NCBI RefSeq assembly: GCF_007995095.1
Contig: NZ_VOPY01000001.1
Location: forward strand, 645,001 to 709,000
DNA: 64,000 bases
Reading direction: 5' to 3'
Origin: Flavisphingopyxis soli
GTDB taxonomy: Bacteria; Pseudomonadota; Alphaproteobacteria; Sphingomonadales; Sphingomonadaceae
Under the pieces are notes generated by a model that was given only the letters and a program-made list of their open reading frames with translations, searched no databases and was not told the DNA's origin. The translations under genes were made by a program, and so were the position numbers. Shown piece by piece: positions 1 to 9,413 of the stretch; positions within the stretch are counted from its first letter, which is position 1; each line of letters begins with the position of its first letter.

Positions 1-993
1 CACGGCACCAACGTCATCCAGGGCCTCGCAATCTCGCTTGAAGCGACCGCGCTGCCGACACTGGTGATCTGCGTCGGCATCGTCGTCGCCTACCAGCTCG
101 CCGGGTTGATCGGGATCGCCTTTGCCGCGACCGCGATGCTTGCGCTTGCCGGCATGGTCGTCGCGCTCGACGCTTATGGTCCGGTCACCGACAACGCCGG
201 TGGCATCGCCGAAATGGCGGGCCTCGACGAAAGCGTGCGGACCAAGACCGATGCGCTCGACGCGGTCGGCAACACGACCAAGGCGGTGACCAAGGGCTAT
301 GCGATCGGTTCGGCGGGGCTTGCCGCGCTGGTGCTGTTCGGGGCCTATACCGAGGATCTGAAATACTTCTCGCCCGACCTCGGCATCACCGAAACGCTGA
401 CCTTCTCGCTCAGCAATCCCTATGTCATCGTCGGGCTGCTGCTCGGCGCGCTGATGCCGTATCTGTTCGGTGCAATGGGGATGACCGCGGTCGGCCGTGC
501 GGCCGGTGCGGTGGTCGAGGAAGTGCGTGGCCAGTTCCGCGACAATCCCGGGATCATGGCAGGCACGTCGAAACCCGATTATGCCCGCACCGTCGATCTC
601 GTCACCAAGGCGGCGATCAAGGAGATGGTGATCCCGTCGCTGCTGCCGGTGCTTGCGCCGATCGTCGTCTATTTCGTCGTCGAAGCGGTGGCCGGGCAAG
701 CCAATGCCTTCCAGGCGCTCGGTGCGTTGTTGCTCGGCGTGATCGTCTCGGGCCTGTTCGTCGCGATCTCGATGACCTCGGGCGGCGGCGCATGGGATAA
801 CGCCAAGAAGTACATCGAGGACGGCCATCACGGCGGCAAGGGCAGCGAAGCCCACAAGGCCGCGGTGACCGGCGATACCGTCGGCGATCCGTACAAGGAT
901 ACGGCGGGCCCGGCGGTCAACCCGATGATCAAGATCACCAACCTGGTGGCCTTGCTCCTGCTCGCCGCGCTGGCGCAGAACGCGGTCGGCTAA
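1..993 (+). CDS. hppA: K+-independent H+-translocating pyrophosphatase, C-terminal part (5' truncated)
   Basis: The reading frame is open from base 1, so the gene starts before the window. The protein is a polytopic inner-membrane pump that couples hydrolysis of pyrophosphate to proton export. The visible part has several hydrophobic segments, the acidic stretch [16 protein letters not shown] of the pyrophosphate/Mg2+ site, and the late signature [14 protein letters not shown]. The motif [10 protein letters not shown] carries lysine at the position that is alanine in K+-dependent enzymes, which by family knowledge marks the K+-independent proton-pumping class. A strong hairpin terminator follows the stop codon. 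The family call is firm; only the N-terminal half is missing. Confidence 0.95.
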   Translation, partial: HGTNVIQGLAISLEATALPTLVICVGIVVAYQLAGLIGIAFAATAMLALAGMVVALDAYGPVTDNAGGIAEMAGLDESVRTKTDALDAVGNTTKAVTKGYAIGSAGLAALVLFGAYTEDLKYFSPDLGITETLTFSLSNPYVIVGLLLGALMPYLFGAMGMTAVGRAAGAVVEEVRGQFRDNPGIMAGTSKPDYARTVDLVTKAAIKEMVIPSLLPVLAPIVVYFVVEAVAGQANAFQALGALLLGVIVSGLFVAISMTSGGGAWDNAKKYIEDGHHGGKGSEAHKAAVTGDTVGDPYKDTAGPAVNPMIKITNLVALLLLAALAQNAVG

Positions 994-1025
994 ACCGACG
1001 CGCATCTCGCGCAATAAGCAGATAC

Positions 1026-1060
1026 AAAAACCCCGTCCGGTGCAAATCGGGCGGGGTTTT
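1026..1060 (+). terminator. Rho-independent terminator after hppA
   Basis: A GC-rich stem (ACCCCGTCCG pairing imperfectly with CGGGCGGGGT) is followed by TTTT. It sits 33 bases after the hppA stop and just before the next gene's leader. Confidence 0.85.
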
Positions 1061-1123
1061 CGTTTGATATAATGGTCATTTGACAATAGGTTGGCCATTA
1101 AATCGAGTGTTGGGGGAAAAAGC

Positions 1124-3175
1124 ATGACCTTTCGGTATCAACTGCGTGACTGCGCAGTTGGAGTATTGTTCGCAGTTGGATTATTCGCGCCGCTTACGGT
1201 GCAAGCGGCCAATACGCCCAAAGTCATGGCTGATGGCATCGCTCCGCTTGAAGCTTTTAAATTTCATCCCGATTTCGATTCTCCGCGCATTTCTCCAGAT
1301 GGCCAACGTATCGCCGCAAAGATGAATGTCGACGGCGAGGAATGGCTCACGATCCTTGACGTGTCCGGCAAGGGCGCCAAGCCAATTCCGGTGGCGAACG
1401 ATGGAGCGTTCGACAAGACCGGTGACAAGCGCATTGCGTCCTGGACCTGGGCCGACAGCGACAATCTCGTACTCACCATTACCGAGCGGGTCGATTATGC
1501 TGGCCAACCGGTGGATGCGAGCGCGCTCGCCGGATTCTACGTTCCTGACCGTAAGATTACGCCATTGGGGTGGGATACCAATTTCGTATTCGGTGGCAAT
1601 ATCCTGTGGACTGACCCGAAAGGATCGGAAGAAATTCTCGTGTCGCGCTGGTCAAATCGCTACGGAACGGAGCGCCTGACCAAGCCGGAAGTCATCCGCA
1701 TGAATGTGCGAACCGGTAAATTCGAGACTGTCGAACGGCCCAATCCGGTGATTTCGGGATGGTCTGCAGATGGTCACGGCCAGGTCCGCATGGGTGTATC
1801 CAGCAATTCGGACTCGGGTCAGCTGCGCGTGCTTTATCGCGCCCCCGGCGAAAGCAATTATAAGACGATCATCAAGCAAAAGAGCGAGAAATATAAGACC
1901 ATCCCGACGCCCGAGATCTTTCTGAAGGACGGCAAGACGGCGATCGCACTGAGCAATCATGAAGGCTATGAAGCCGTCTACAAACTTGATCTCGAAACGA
2001 TGGAGCTGGGCGACAAGGTGTTCGGCGTCGACGGCTATGATGTGACCGGCGTATCGGGCGGCAAGAATGGCGACGAATTGGCGGCCGTTTATTATGCCAA
2101 GGACGCCAGCGGCGAAGTCAAATATTTCGAACCCGATTTGGCCGAGATTCAGAAGCTACTCAATGAGCTGCATGGCGGAAAATCGGTTACGATTTCTTCG
2201 ACCAATTCAGACCGGACGCGCATTCTCTATTCGGTTTCCTCGGCCGCAAACCCCGGGGCGTTTTACCTGTTTGATACCGACACAGGCAAAGTGAATTTGA
2301 TCGGCTACAACAATGCATTAATTGGCAATGTGGCGATGAATCCCGCTCGCGTAATCCGATACCAGGCGAGTGACGGAAAGATGATTGAGGCTATCCTGAC
2401 CATGCCCCGCCATCGTAGCGGAACCAAGCCGTTGCCGCTGATCATTAATCCGCATGGGGGGCCCTGGGCACGAGATTATTTAGCATACAATCCAGCCTGG
2501 GCGCAGCCGCTCGCAGAGATGGGCTATGTCGTTATTCAGCCGAATTACCGCGGTTCATCGGGCTATGGCCATGATTGGGAAGCGGCAGCAGACGGCAATT
2601 GGGGTCTTCGGATGCAGGATGACCTTGATGATGCCATCACCTATCTGGCCGCTCAGGGAATTGTTGATCCCAAACGGGTATGTATGCTGGGTTGGTCCTA
2701 TGGCGGCTATGCGTCGGCCCGCGCAGCACAGCGTGACGCCGACAAATATCGTTGCGCAATAGCGGGCGCCGGGCCGTACGACCTGCGCGAAATGGTCAAG
2801 CACGATAAGGATTATCTGGGTAGATACGGATCAACCTACATTGGTGAAGCGGGTCTGCTAGACGCAATATCGCCGGCGCTGCACACCGATGGTAAATGGG
2901 CACCGATTCTGATTGTCCACGGCAAGCGTGACGAGCGAGTCCCGGTCGAGCAGGCGCGCGAATTGGTCAATCACCTCAAGAAATCGGGCAAGCGTGAGGG
3001 GATCGACTTCGAATACCTCGAACAGGCTCGCAACACGCACCATTTCCCGCTCGACGAACAGCAGACGGAGTTCTTGAAAGCGAGCAAGGCTTTCCTCGAT
3101 AAGCACAACCCTGCCTTCATTCCGTCCGACGCGGACTATAAACTTGGTGCCAAGATTGATGACGCCATGCGTTGA
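1124..3175 (+). CDS. S9 family prolyl oligopeptidase-like peptidase, exported
   Basis: This is a 683-residue serine peptidase of the prolyl oligopeptidase/acylaminoacyl-peptidase family. A hydrophobic N-terminal signal (cleavage near VQA-AN) should place it in the periplasm, where such enzymes trim short peptides. The N-terminal two thirds is a beta-propeller (SPDGQRIAA-type repeats) and the C-terminal third an alpha/beta hydrolase. Catalytic residues visible are Ser525 in GWSYGG, Asp603 in HGKRDERVP and His639/640 in NTHHFP. ATG 1124 is chosen because GGGGGAAAA lies just upstream and the signal peptide begins there; a TTG at 1091 is in frame. The gene looks more AT-rich than its neighbours and stands alone between two terminators, which suggests acquisition. 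Confidence 0.9.
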   Translation: MTFRYQLRDCAVGVLFAVGLFAPLTVQAANTPKVMADGIAPLEAFKFHPDFDSPRISPDGQRIAAKMNVDGEEWLTILDVSGKGAKPIPVANDGAFDKTGDKRIASWTWADSDNLVLTITERVDYAGQPVDASALAGFYVPDRKITPLGWDTNFVFGGNILWTDPKGSEEILVSRWSNRYGTERLTKPEVIRMNVRTGKFETVERPNPVISGWSADGHGQVRMGVSSNSDSGQLRVLYRAPGESNYKTIIKQKSEKYKTIPTPEIFLKDGKTAIALSNHEGYEAVYKLDLETMELGDKVFGVDGYDVTGVSGGKNGDELAAVYYAKDASGEVKYFEPDLAEIQKLLNELHGGKSVTISSTNSDRTRILYSVSSAANPGAFYLFDTDTGKVNLIGYNNALIGNVAMNPARVIRYQASDGKMIEAILTMPRHRSGTKPLPLIINPHGGPWARDYLAYNPAWAQPLAEMGYVVIQPNYRGSSGYGHDWEAAADGNWGLRMQDDLDDAITYLAAQGIVDPKRVCMLGWSYGGYASARAAQRDADKYRCAIAGAGPYDLREMVKHDKDYLGRYGSTYIGEAGLLDAISPALHTDGKWAPILIVHGKRDERVPVEQARELVNHLKKSGKREGIDFEYLEQARNTHHFPLDEQQTEFLKASKAFLDKHNPAFIPSDADYKLGAKIDDAMR

Positions 3176-3216
3176 GAATGGTGGATGTGAGCTATCCACC
3201 TGTCCGGTTAATCTAT

Positions 3217-3246
3217 CCCGTCCGGCGGTGCCGGGCGGGGTTTTTT
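3217..3246 (+). terminator. Rho-independent terminator after S9 peptidase
   Basis: The hairpin CCCGTCCGGC / GCCGGGCGGG is followed by TTTTTT. Its stem shares the CCCGTCCGG...CGGGCGGGG pattern with the terminator at 1026-1060. Confidence 0.85.
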
Positions 3247-3321
3247 CGTACGGGATGACGTGTCTGCCAGTTCGGCGGACTGCCACGATTTTTTAAGCTC
3301 CTGCTGCTATGGCGAGACGAG

Positions 3322-4539
3322 ATGAAAGGCTTCGTTCCCCAGCTTGTTTCGGCGATTCCGGTATTGCCCGCCTATGTCGAGGGCAGGGCTGCGCCGCTGC
3401 GTCGGACCGATGGCGGCATTCGCGTCGTCGCTGTCGGCGAGCTTGGCGAGGGATTGGGCGCGACATGGGATGCCCTGTCGGCGCATGCGGCAGAGCCCAA
3501 TGTCTTTGCCCGGCGCTGGTTTCTCGCGCCCTCGCTGGCCCATTGCGCGGCGTCGAACGCGGGCGAGCTCGTCGCGCTGATGCGCGGCGATGAGGCCATC
3601 GGCCTGGTCCCGCTGGCGCGCGAAACGCATTACGGCCCGATCCCGGTGGCGCATGTCGCCGACTGGACGCACCCCAACATGTTCCTCAGCGGCGCGCTGA
3701 TCGCGCGCGGAGAAGAGCGCGCGGGATGGACCGCGCTGCTCGATATGCTGGCCGGACGCGGCGAGCATTATGCGCTGTTCGGTCCGTTCGATCGCGACGG
3801 TCCGGTGGCGCGCGGACTGGTCGCAGCGGCAGATGAAGCGGGCTATCGCTGCCGGTTGGTGCGGCAGGAAAACCGCGCCCTGCTGCACAGCGCCTTGCCG
3901 AGCGATGCCTATTGGCAGGCCGCGCTGCCGGGCAAGAAGCGCAAGGAATTGCGTCGGCAGGAACGCCGGCTGGGCGAGCTTGGCGTGCTTGGCTTCGACT
4001 GGCTCGAAGACGATGCCGACCTGGCGCACTGGTGCGACGACTTTCTGGGCCTTGAGAATGCCGGGTGGAAGGGCCGCGAAGGTTCGGCGATGGCATCGGA
4101 TGCCGCTACCGAGCGTCTGTTTCGCGAGGTGTTGAGCGGCGCGCAGGTAGCAAAATCGCTCGCAATGTGCCGCCTGACGCTCGACGGACGGCCGATCGCG
4201 ATGCTGGTGACGTTGATGGCCGACGGCGCGGGCTTTTCGTTCAAGACCGCCTATGACGAGACGCTCGCCGCCTATTCGCCCGGCGTGCTGCTCCAGCATT
4301 ACAATCTCGATCTGCGCAGCCGCGCGGGCCTCGACTGGATCGACAGCTGCGCGCGGCCCGACCATCCGATGATCGATGCGCTGTGGAGCGAGCGCCGCGC
4401 GCTTGCCTGGTATGCGGTATCGCTATCGGGCGGGGTGCGTCGCTGGGCGTTCGACGCGGTCCACGCGCTCAAGGCGCTGAAGCGGCGCCTGCGTGGCCTC
4501 CCTGCGTTGCACGACAGGACGACGGAGGAATTTGTATGA
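3322..4539 (+). CDS. GNAT-like acyltransferase of the CelD/BcsL type
   Basis: A 405-residue cytoplasmic protein resembling the GNAT-like acetyltransferase domain of the CelD/BcsL family, which is found in exopolysaccharide and FemAB-like contexts. The basic stretch GKKRKELRRQERRL at about residues 204-217 is typical of the family. It is followed by a core with YDETLAAYSPGVLLQHYNL, resembling the acyl-CoA-binding region. Its stop overlaps the next start as ATGA, so the two genes are probably translationally coupled. The substrate cannot be read from sequence; a role in modifying an amino sugar or envelope component is inference only. Confidence 0.75.
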   Translation: MKGFVPQLVSAIPVLPAYVEGRAAPLRRTDGGIRVVAVGELGEGLGATWDALSAHAAEPNVFARRWFLAPSLAHCAASNAGELVALMRGDEAIGLVPLARETHYGPIPVAHVADWTHPNMFLSGALIARGEERAGWTALLDMLAGRGEHYALFGPFDRDGPVARGLVAAADEAGYRCRLVRQENRALLHSALPSDAYWQAALPGKKRKELRRQERRLGELGVLGFDWLEDDADLAHWCDDFLGLENAGWKGREGSAMASDAATERLFREVLSGAQVAKSLAMCRLTLDGRPIAMLVTLMADGAGFSFKTAYDETLAAYSPGVLLQHYNLDLRSRAGLDWIDSCARPDHPMIDALWSERRALAWYAVSLSGGVRRWAFDAVHALKALKRRLRGLPALHDRTTEEFV

Positions 4540-5399
4540 ACGCGCCAATGCCGACAGCTGTGTTCGATTCCGCCGCGCGATCGGCGTTCGCCGCCGCCTA
4601 TCCCGAGACCTCGATCAAGCTCACCCACGGCCTGCGCGAGCATCGCCTGCTGGCGCTCGACGCGCTTGCCGACATGGCGGCCCGCGTGGCGCCGGGCGAC
4701 ATCGAATATAATCGCGGCGACCTGCCGACCGGGATCGCCGCCGAGGATGTCCCCGCCAACGGCCTGTCGATCGGCGACACGATCCGCACGATCGATACCA
4801 ACGGGTCGTGGATGGTGATCAAGTTCATCGAGAAGCTGCCCGAATATCGCGCGCTGCTGCTCGACCTGCTCGGCGAGATCGAGCCGAGCGTCAGCGCGAC
4901 GACCGGCGAAATGCTGACGCCGCAGGGGTTCATCTTCCTGTCGTCGCCGGGGTCGATGACGCCGTTCCATTTCGATCCCGAGCACAACATCCTGCTGCAG
5001 CTGCGGGGCCACAAGACGATGACGGTGTTCCCGCCGGGCGACGAACGCTTTGCCGATCCGACCGCACACGAAACCTACCACCGTGGTGGCCCGCGCAATC
5101 TCGCCTGGGCCGAGGCGATGGCGAACGGGGGCACTCGCGTCGATCTCGCGCCCGGCGAGGCGGTCTACGTTCCCGTCATGGCGCCGCATTTCGTCCGCAA
5201 CGGCGATGCTGCCTCGGTCTCGCTGTCGATCACCTGGCGTTCGGAATGGAGCTATCAGGAGGCCGACGCGCGCTGCACCAATGCGATGTTGCGGCGGATC
5301 GGCCTCAACCCCGCACCGCCGCCGCGCTGGCCGCACCATTCGGCGATCAAGGCCAATCTCTGGCGCGCCGCCCGCCGATTGCGCCTCGTCGCGGATTAG
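4536..5399 (+). CDS. JmjC/cupin-like Fe(II) oxygenase-fold protein
   Basis: A 287-residue protein with a cupin/JmjC-like jelly roll. His145-Phe-Asp147 in TPFHFDPEHN and a distal His218 in MAPHFVRNG form the expected H-x-D...H Fe(II) triad, so a 2-oxoglutarate-dependent hydroxylase is the likeliest activity. The start is ATG 4536, with GGAGGAA upstream, overlapping the stop of the GNAT-like gene by four bases. That coupling suggests both act on the same product. No DNA-binding segment is visible. The family is fairly secure but the substrate is unknown. Confidence 0.8.
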   Translation: MNAPMPTAVFDSAARSAFAAAYPETSIKLTHGLREHRLLALDALADMAARVAPGDIEYNRGDLPTGIAAEDVPANGLSIGDTIRTIDTNGSWMVIKFIEKLPEYRALLLDLLGEIEPSVSATTGEMLTPQGFIFLSSPGSMTPFHFDPEHNILLQLRGHKTMTVFPPGDERFADPTAHETYHRGGPRNLAWAEAMANGGTRVDLAPGEAVYVPVMAPHFVRNGDAASVSLSITWRSEWSYQEADARCTNAMLRRIGLNPAPPPRWPHHSAIKANLWRAARRLRLVAD

Positions 5400-5489
5400 G
5401 CACGCGCGACGGCGCTTTCCTTTTCCGGCCGATGCCGCTATGCGCGCCATCGCGGCAATCCCCGCGCGACTGCAAACCCATGAGGATCG

Positions 5490-5738
5490 ATGGCCAAGGA
5501 AGAACTGCTCGAAATGCGTGGAACCGTTGTGGAATTGCTTCCCAACGCGATGTTCCGTGTTCGCCTCGAGAACGACCATGAAATCCTCGGCCACACCGCG
5601 GGCAAGATGCGCAAGAACCGCATCCGCGTGCTGGTCGGCGACGAAGTCCTGTGCGAGCTGACGCCGTACGACCTGACCAAGGGCCGGATCACCTATCGCT
5701 TCATGCCCGGCCGCGGCGGCCCGACACCCAACGCCTGA
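5490..5738 (+). CDS. infA: Translation initiation factor IF-1
   Basis: A single S1/OB-fold protein of 82 residues beginning [20 protein letters not shown], with the IF-1 core [17 protein letters not shown] and KGRITYR. It binds the ribosomal A site of the 30S subunit during initiation. Typical IF-1 is about 72 residues; this one carries roughly ten extra C-terminal residues ([12 protein letters not shown]) after the usual end. It opens the run infA-maf-RNase-yacG. ATG 5490 has GAGG upstream. Confidence 0.97.
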   Translation: MAKEELLEMRGTVVELLPNAMFRVRLENDHEILGHTAGKMRKNRIRVLVGDEVLCELTPYDLTKGRITYRFMPGRGGPTPNA

Positions 5739-5794
5739 TTCGCCCAACGCCTGATCCGACGGCGCGCGGGCTGCGTCATCGCCACGAAGGATCC

Positions 5795-6364
5795 ATGCGC
5801 CTCATTCTCGCCTCGTCATCGCCGCGCCGGCTCGATCTGCTCGCCAGTATCGGCATCGTGCCCGATTCGGTCGCCAGCCCCGATATCGACGAAACTCCCC
5901 GCAAGGCAGAGGTGCCGCGCCACTATGCGCTGCGCCTTGCCGCCGAAAAGGCGCGCGCGGTTGCGCGATCCGATGACGAGGTCGTGCTTGCGGGCGATAC
6001 CGTCGTCGCGCTGGGTCGCCGCATCCTCGACAAGGCGCACGACGCCGACGATGTCGCCAGATTTCTCGGCCTGCTGTCGGGTCGCCGCCACAGCGTGCTG
6101 AGCGCAATCGCGGTGATCGACGGGGCAGGGCGCGTGCGCACGCGCATCTGCGAAAGCACGGTCCGCTTCAAACGCCTCGCGAGCGACGAGATCGCGGCCT
6201 ATGCAGCGTCGGGCGAAGGTGTCGGCAAGGCGGGCGGCTATGCCATCCAGGGCCGCGCCGCGGGCCTGATCGCGTGGATCGAGGGCAGCCATTCGGCGAT
6301 CGTCGGCCTGCCGCTCTACGAGACGCGCACCCTGCTGCGCAGTGCCGGGATCGCCTGTGGCTGA
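5795..6364 (+). CDS. maf: Maf-family nucleoside triphosphate pyrophosphatase
   Basis: A 189-residue Maf/YhdE-type enzyme that hydrolyses non-canonical or UTP/dTTP-type nucleotides to the monophosphate. Seen directly are the N-terminal SSSPRR motif (residues 7-12), AGDTVV with Asp68, and GKAGGYAIQG (144-153). ATG 5795 is chosen because it starts the conserved MRLILASSSPRR; upstream in-frame codons precede the fold. The stop overlaps the next gene, so the two are probably co-translated. The choice between dTTP/UTP and m7GTP preference is not secure. Confidence 0.93.
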   Translation: MRLILASSSPRRLDLLASIGIVPDSVASPDIDETPRKAEVPRHYALRLAAEKARAVARSDDEVVLAGDTVVALGRRILDKAHDADDVARFLGLLSGRRHSVLSAIAVIDGAGRVRTRICESTVRFKRLASDEIAAYAASGEGVGKAGGYAIQGRAAGLIAWIEGSHSAIVGLPLYETRTLLRSAGIACG

Positions 6365-7340
6365 ATGGCTGTATGAAGACGGGATCGGCGAGAATCGCGC
6401 GATCCTGATCGAAGACGGCGACATCGTTGCGGCCGAGGTCGAGCGCGACAGCGGCCTGCGCGTCGGTACGATCGCAGAGGCGCGCCTGATCGACGCCGAT
6501 CCGCGCAGTGGCGGAGTCGTGCGCTTCGCCGACGATCATGAAGCGGTCGTCGCGCGCGTTCCTGCCGGCATCTCGATCGGCGCGAGCCTGGCGGTCGAGG
6601 TGACGCGCGAAGCGATGCCCGAACCGGGCAAGATCAAGCGCGCGGTCGCCCGGGCATCGGACGAGGCACCACGCACCGCGCCGAGCCTGTACGAGCGGAT
6701 CGTCGCGAGCGATGCGCCGGTCATCCGGAGCAGCGCGCACGAAGCCGCCGACCGTTTCGAGGACGCCGGCTGGAGCGAGCTGCTCGACGAGGCGGCGACC
6801 GGCGAGATCGCTTTTACCCGCGGCGCGCTGCGTATCTCGCTCACGCCCGCAATGACGCTGATCGATATCGATGGTGCGGCGGGGGACGCCTACGCCCTCG
6901 CAACTGCGGGAATCGAGGCCGCGGCGCGCGCGATCGTCCGCATGGACATCACGGGTTCGATCGGCATCGACCTGCCGACTGTGGCCGACCGCACGCAGCG
7001 CCTTGCGCTCGCCGACGCGCTCGACGCCATCGTCCCGCAGCCGTTCGAGCGGACCGCGGTCAACGGCTTCGGCTTTCTCCAGCTGGTGCGGCGACGGGTG
7101 CGACCGTCGCTTGCCGAGCTGATGCAATATCGTCCGGTAGAGAGCGCCGCGCTGGCGCTGCTGCGCCGCGCCGAACGGTCGCGTGGCAGTGGCCCGGCGC
7201 GCCTCGTCGCCGCGCCGCCGGTCGCTGCCTGGCTCGAAGGCCGCGCGATGTTGGTCGATCAGCTGGCGCAACGTCTCGGGCGCAGCGTCGTTATAGCAAG
7301 TGGTCAAGGCGAAGGATTGGATGGCGGTTATGTCGAATGA
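6357..7340 (+). CDS. RNase E/G family protein, short form without the zinc-link cysteines
   Basis: A 327-residue protein related to the catalytic half of RNase E/G. GTG 6357 gives the typical beginning (M)AEWLYEDGIGE and overlaps the maf stop. Asp170/172 in LIDIDG and Asp205 in GIDLP match the two metal-binding aspartates of the DNase-I-like subdomain. After RRVRPSL, where RNase E/G normally carries CPxCxG to form the zinc link between protomers, this protein has LAELMQYRPVES with no cysteine. It is well below the usual length of RNase G. Ribonuclease function is inferred; the missing zinc-link implies a different oligomer. The position between maf and yacG is the usual one in this order. Confidence 0.85.
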   Translation: MAEWLYEDGIGENRAILIEDGDIVAAEVERDSGLRVGTIAEARLIDADPRSGGVVRFADDHEAVVARVPAGISIGASLAVEVTREAMPEPGKIKRAVARASDEAPRTAPSLYERIVASDAPVIRSSAHEAADRFEDAGWSELLDEAATGEIAFTRGALRISLTPAMTLIDIDGAAGDAYALATAGIEAAARAIVRMDITGSIGIDLPTVADRTQRLALADALDAIVPQPFERTAVNGFGFLQLVRRRVRPSLAELMQYRPVESAALALLRRAERSRGSGPARLVAAPPVAAWLEGRAMLVDQLAQRLGRSVVIASGQGEGLDGGYVE

Positions 7341-7524
7341 AACGCGCGCGGCACTGGGGAAATGCCCGATCTGCAAGCAACCGGCCCAGGCTGAATTCCG
7401 CCCATTCTGTTCGCGCGGCTGCCGCGACCGCGACCTGATGCAATGGTTCGGAGAGGGCTATGCCCTGCCCGGCGCGCATCCCGCCGAGCTTGACGACGAG
7501 CCGGAAGAAAAAGACGACTTCTAA
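7321..7524 (+). CDS. yacG: DNA gyrase inhibitor YacG
   Basis: A 67-residue zinc-ribbon protein with Cys15, Cys18, Cys30 and Cys34 (CPIC...CSRGC) and an acidic C-terminal tail (DDEPEEKDD). In Escherichia coli YacG binds GyrB and inhibits gyrase. The start is ATG 7321, with GAAGGA six bases upstream; ATG 7330 is an alternative. Both overlap the end of the RNase gene, consistent with one operon running from infA or maf. The family assignment is clear. Confidence 0.93.
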   Translation: MAVMSNETRAALGKCPICKQPAQAEFRPFCSRGCRDRDLMQWFGEGYALPGAHPAELDDEPEEKDDF

Positions 7525-7577
7525 GGGACTGGACAGCGCGCCCCGCGCGCCTCTATAGGCCGCGTTCCAATGCCCAT

Positions 7578-7653
7578 GCCCGGGTAGCTCAGTTGGTAGA
7601 GCACACGACTGAAAATCGTGGTGTCGGTGGTTCGAATCCGCCCCCGGGCACCA
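7578..7653 (+). tRNA. tRNA-Phe (GAA)
   Basis: A complete cloverleaf: acceptor GCCCGGG (7578-7584) pairs with CCCGGGC (7643-7649). The D arm is GCTCAGTTGGTAGAGC, the anticodon loop CTGAAAA carries GAA, and the T loop is TTCGAAT. The terminal CCA is encoded. A recombinase cassette begins about 200 bases downstream, which makes this tRNA a natural candidate landmark for integration. Confidence 0.98.
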
Positions 7654-7859
7654 TTTTCCAAAGAATTTCTAGTGGCACGGTGAGTGCGCGCGATCCCGAC
7701 CACAGAATGGCGCAGTTGCGCTACTTCCAGGCCATCTGATTTCGCTTTGGAATTTTGAAGAGACGAATTGGCTAAGGCCAAAATCGGATAATCGGGCGCC
7801 GTTCTCGGATATCCGAATCGGCGGTCGGCCGATGCGATGCGCAGCTACCAGCAAAAATG

Positions 7860-9413
7860 TTAGAAACCGAGCGCCTTGCGCTGGTCCTGCCACTCTGTCG
7901 GCAAGCCCGTGGCACGAGCAAGCTTTTGTCGGTTTAGATGGACTGGCTGTCGCCCTTCTACGATCGCCGTCATTATGTCGGGCGCTAGGTAGCTGATCCG
8001 CAAAAGCACCCTGAAATAGTTGCTGGACAGTCCTTTGGCCTGAGCTAGTTCAGCAAGCGATGCGCCCTCGTTATTCTCCAGGGCATGACGAGCCATGTAC
8101 GCTTTAACGACGAGCTTTATAAGCGATCGGTCGCGATGCACGATGGAGGCGTTCTGTGGAGGCTCGACAAGTTTAACTTCCTTGCCGCGACGAGCCAGTT
8201 GAACCTCGACCTTTTGGGATCTGTTTCCAAACGCATCTTCATCGAGGAACTGTATCTCGAGCCCGACTTTGGACACGATAACCTTCTCGACGCGATCGAG
8301 AACGGCTCGGCGGGTGAGCGGCAAGTTTGCGTTCTCACCTTTGGCATCAGGATAGCGCTTACGCAATTGCGCCAGAACTATGCCCTCAAGGTCGCCCGCC
8401 GGCACCCTTAGCTTCTGCCTTTTGTTACCGTTGGCTGAGGCGTAATATCGGTAACGCTTACCCCGCTTGCATGCATGATCCGCCAACATTCTGGACCCGC
8501 TGGCGTCATAGATCATACCGGCCAAAGGGCTTGGATGGTCTGCATTAAGTCCATTAATCGTGTTTGCGCGATTTTGTGACAGGAGCTCAGCTGCGGCTTC
8601 AAATGCTTGTCTATCCATGATCGCGTCGTGCTCGCCGCAGTATGATTTTCCCTTGTGGGCTACCTCGCCAAGATAAGTTCGGTTTTTAAGGATCGTATAC
8701 AGCGCGCCGCGACTGAACGGGACGTCGCCGGAAATGCGACCGCCCCTGCTTCGCCGTTGGGGAGATTTTACGCCGCGCTCTTCAAGTTGCATCGCCAGAG
8801 CGGACACGGACCCGAGTGTGAGATACCGCGTGAAGATATTACGAACTGTCACGGCTTGACGTTGATCGACGACGAGGTGTCGGTCCTCGACTACATAACC
8901 AAGCGGTACCACGCCGCCCATCCACATCCCGCGTGCCTTTGATGCTGCAATCTTGTCTCGAATTCGTTCGCTGGTAATTTCGCGTTCGAACTGAGCGAAC
9001 GAGAGCAACACATTGAGCGTAAGTCTGCCCATGCTGGACGTAGTGTTAAATGCCTGAGTGACGCTGACGAACGAGGCATCGTTATCGTCCAGAATTTCGA
9101 TTATCCGCGCGAAGTCGGCAAGGCTGCGAGTGAGGCGATCGACCTTATAGACCACGATCACATCGATTTTGCCGGCCCGGATATCCACCATGATATGTGA
9201 AAGCCCGGGCCGCTCCATGTTACCGCCCGAATAGCCTCCGTCATCATAGTGTTCGGGAACTAAGGTCCATCCTTCGTGTCGCTGGCTTTCGATATAGGCG
9301 GCACACGCCGCGCGCTGCGCATCCAGGCTGTTGAACTCCTGCTCGAGCCCGTCCTCGGTCGATTTGCGCGTATAAATAGCACATCGACGCCTCGTTGGAT
9401 CAGTTCCTGGCAT
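7860..9413 (-). CDS. Large serine recombinase
   Basis: A 517-residue site-specific recombinase. The resolvase domain begins at CAIYTRKST with Ser18 as the predicted nucleophile and continues with the typical SLDAQRAACAAYI and VYKVDRLTRSLADF. A Recombinase domain (PLGYVVEDRHLVVDQRQ... at about residues 175-220) and a degenerate zinc-ribbon region (about 300-345) follow. A basic C-terminal segment of about 150 residues may direct DNA binding or orientation. The zinc ribbon has lost most of the usual cysteines. It overlaps the DUF2924 gene by 14 bases and probably catalyses movement of this cassette. Nothing interrupts the frame. Confidence 0.93.
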   Translation of the reverse strand: MPGTDPTRRRCAIYTRKSTEDGLEQEFNSLDAQRAACAAYIESQRHEGWTLVPEHYDDGGYSGGNMERPGLSHIMVDIRAGKIDVIVVYKVDRLTRSLADFARIIEILDDNDASFVSVTQAFNTTSSMGRLTLNVLLSFAQFEREITSERIRDKIAASKARGMWMGGVVPLGYVVEDRHLVVDQRQAVTVRNIFTRYLTLGSVSALAMQLEERGVKSPQRRSRGGRISGDVPFSRGALYTILKNRTYLGEVAHKGKSYCGEHDAIMDRQAFEAAAELLSQNRANTINGLNADHPSPLAGMIYDASGSRMLADHACKRGKRYRYYASANGNKRQKLRVPAGDLEGIVLAQLRKRYPDAKGENANLPLTRRAVLDRVEKVIVSKVGLEIQFLDEDAFGNRSQKVEVQLARRGKEVKLVEPPQNASIVHRDRSLIKLVVKAYMARHALENNEGASLAELAQAKGLSSNYFRVLLRISYLAPDIMTAIVEGRQPVHLNRQKLARATGLPTEWQDQRKALGF

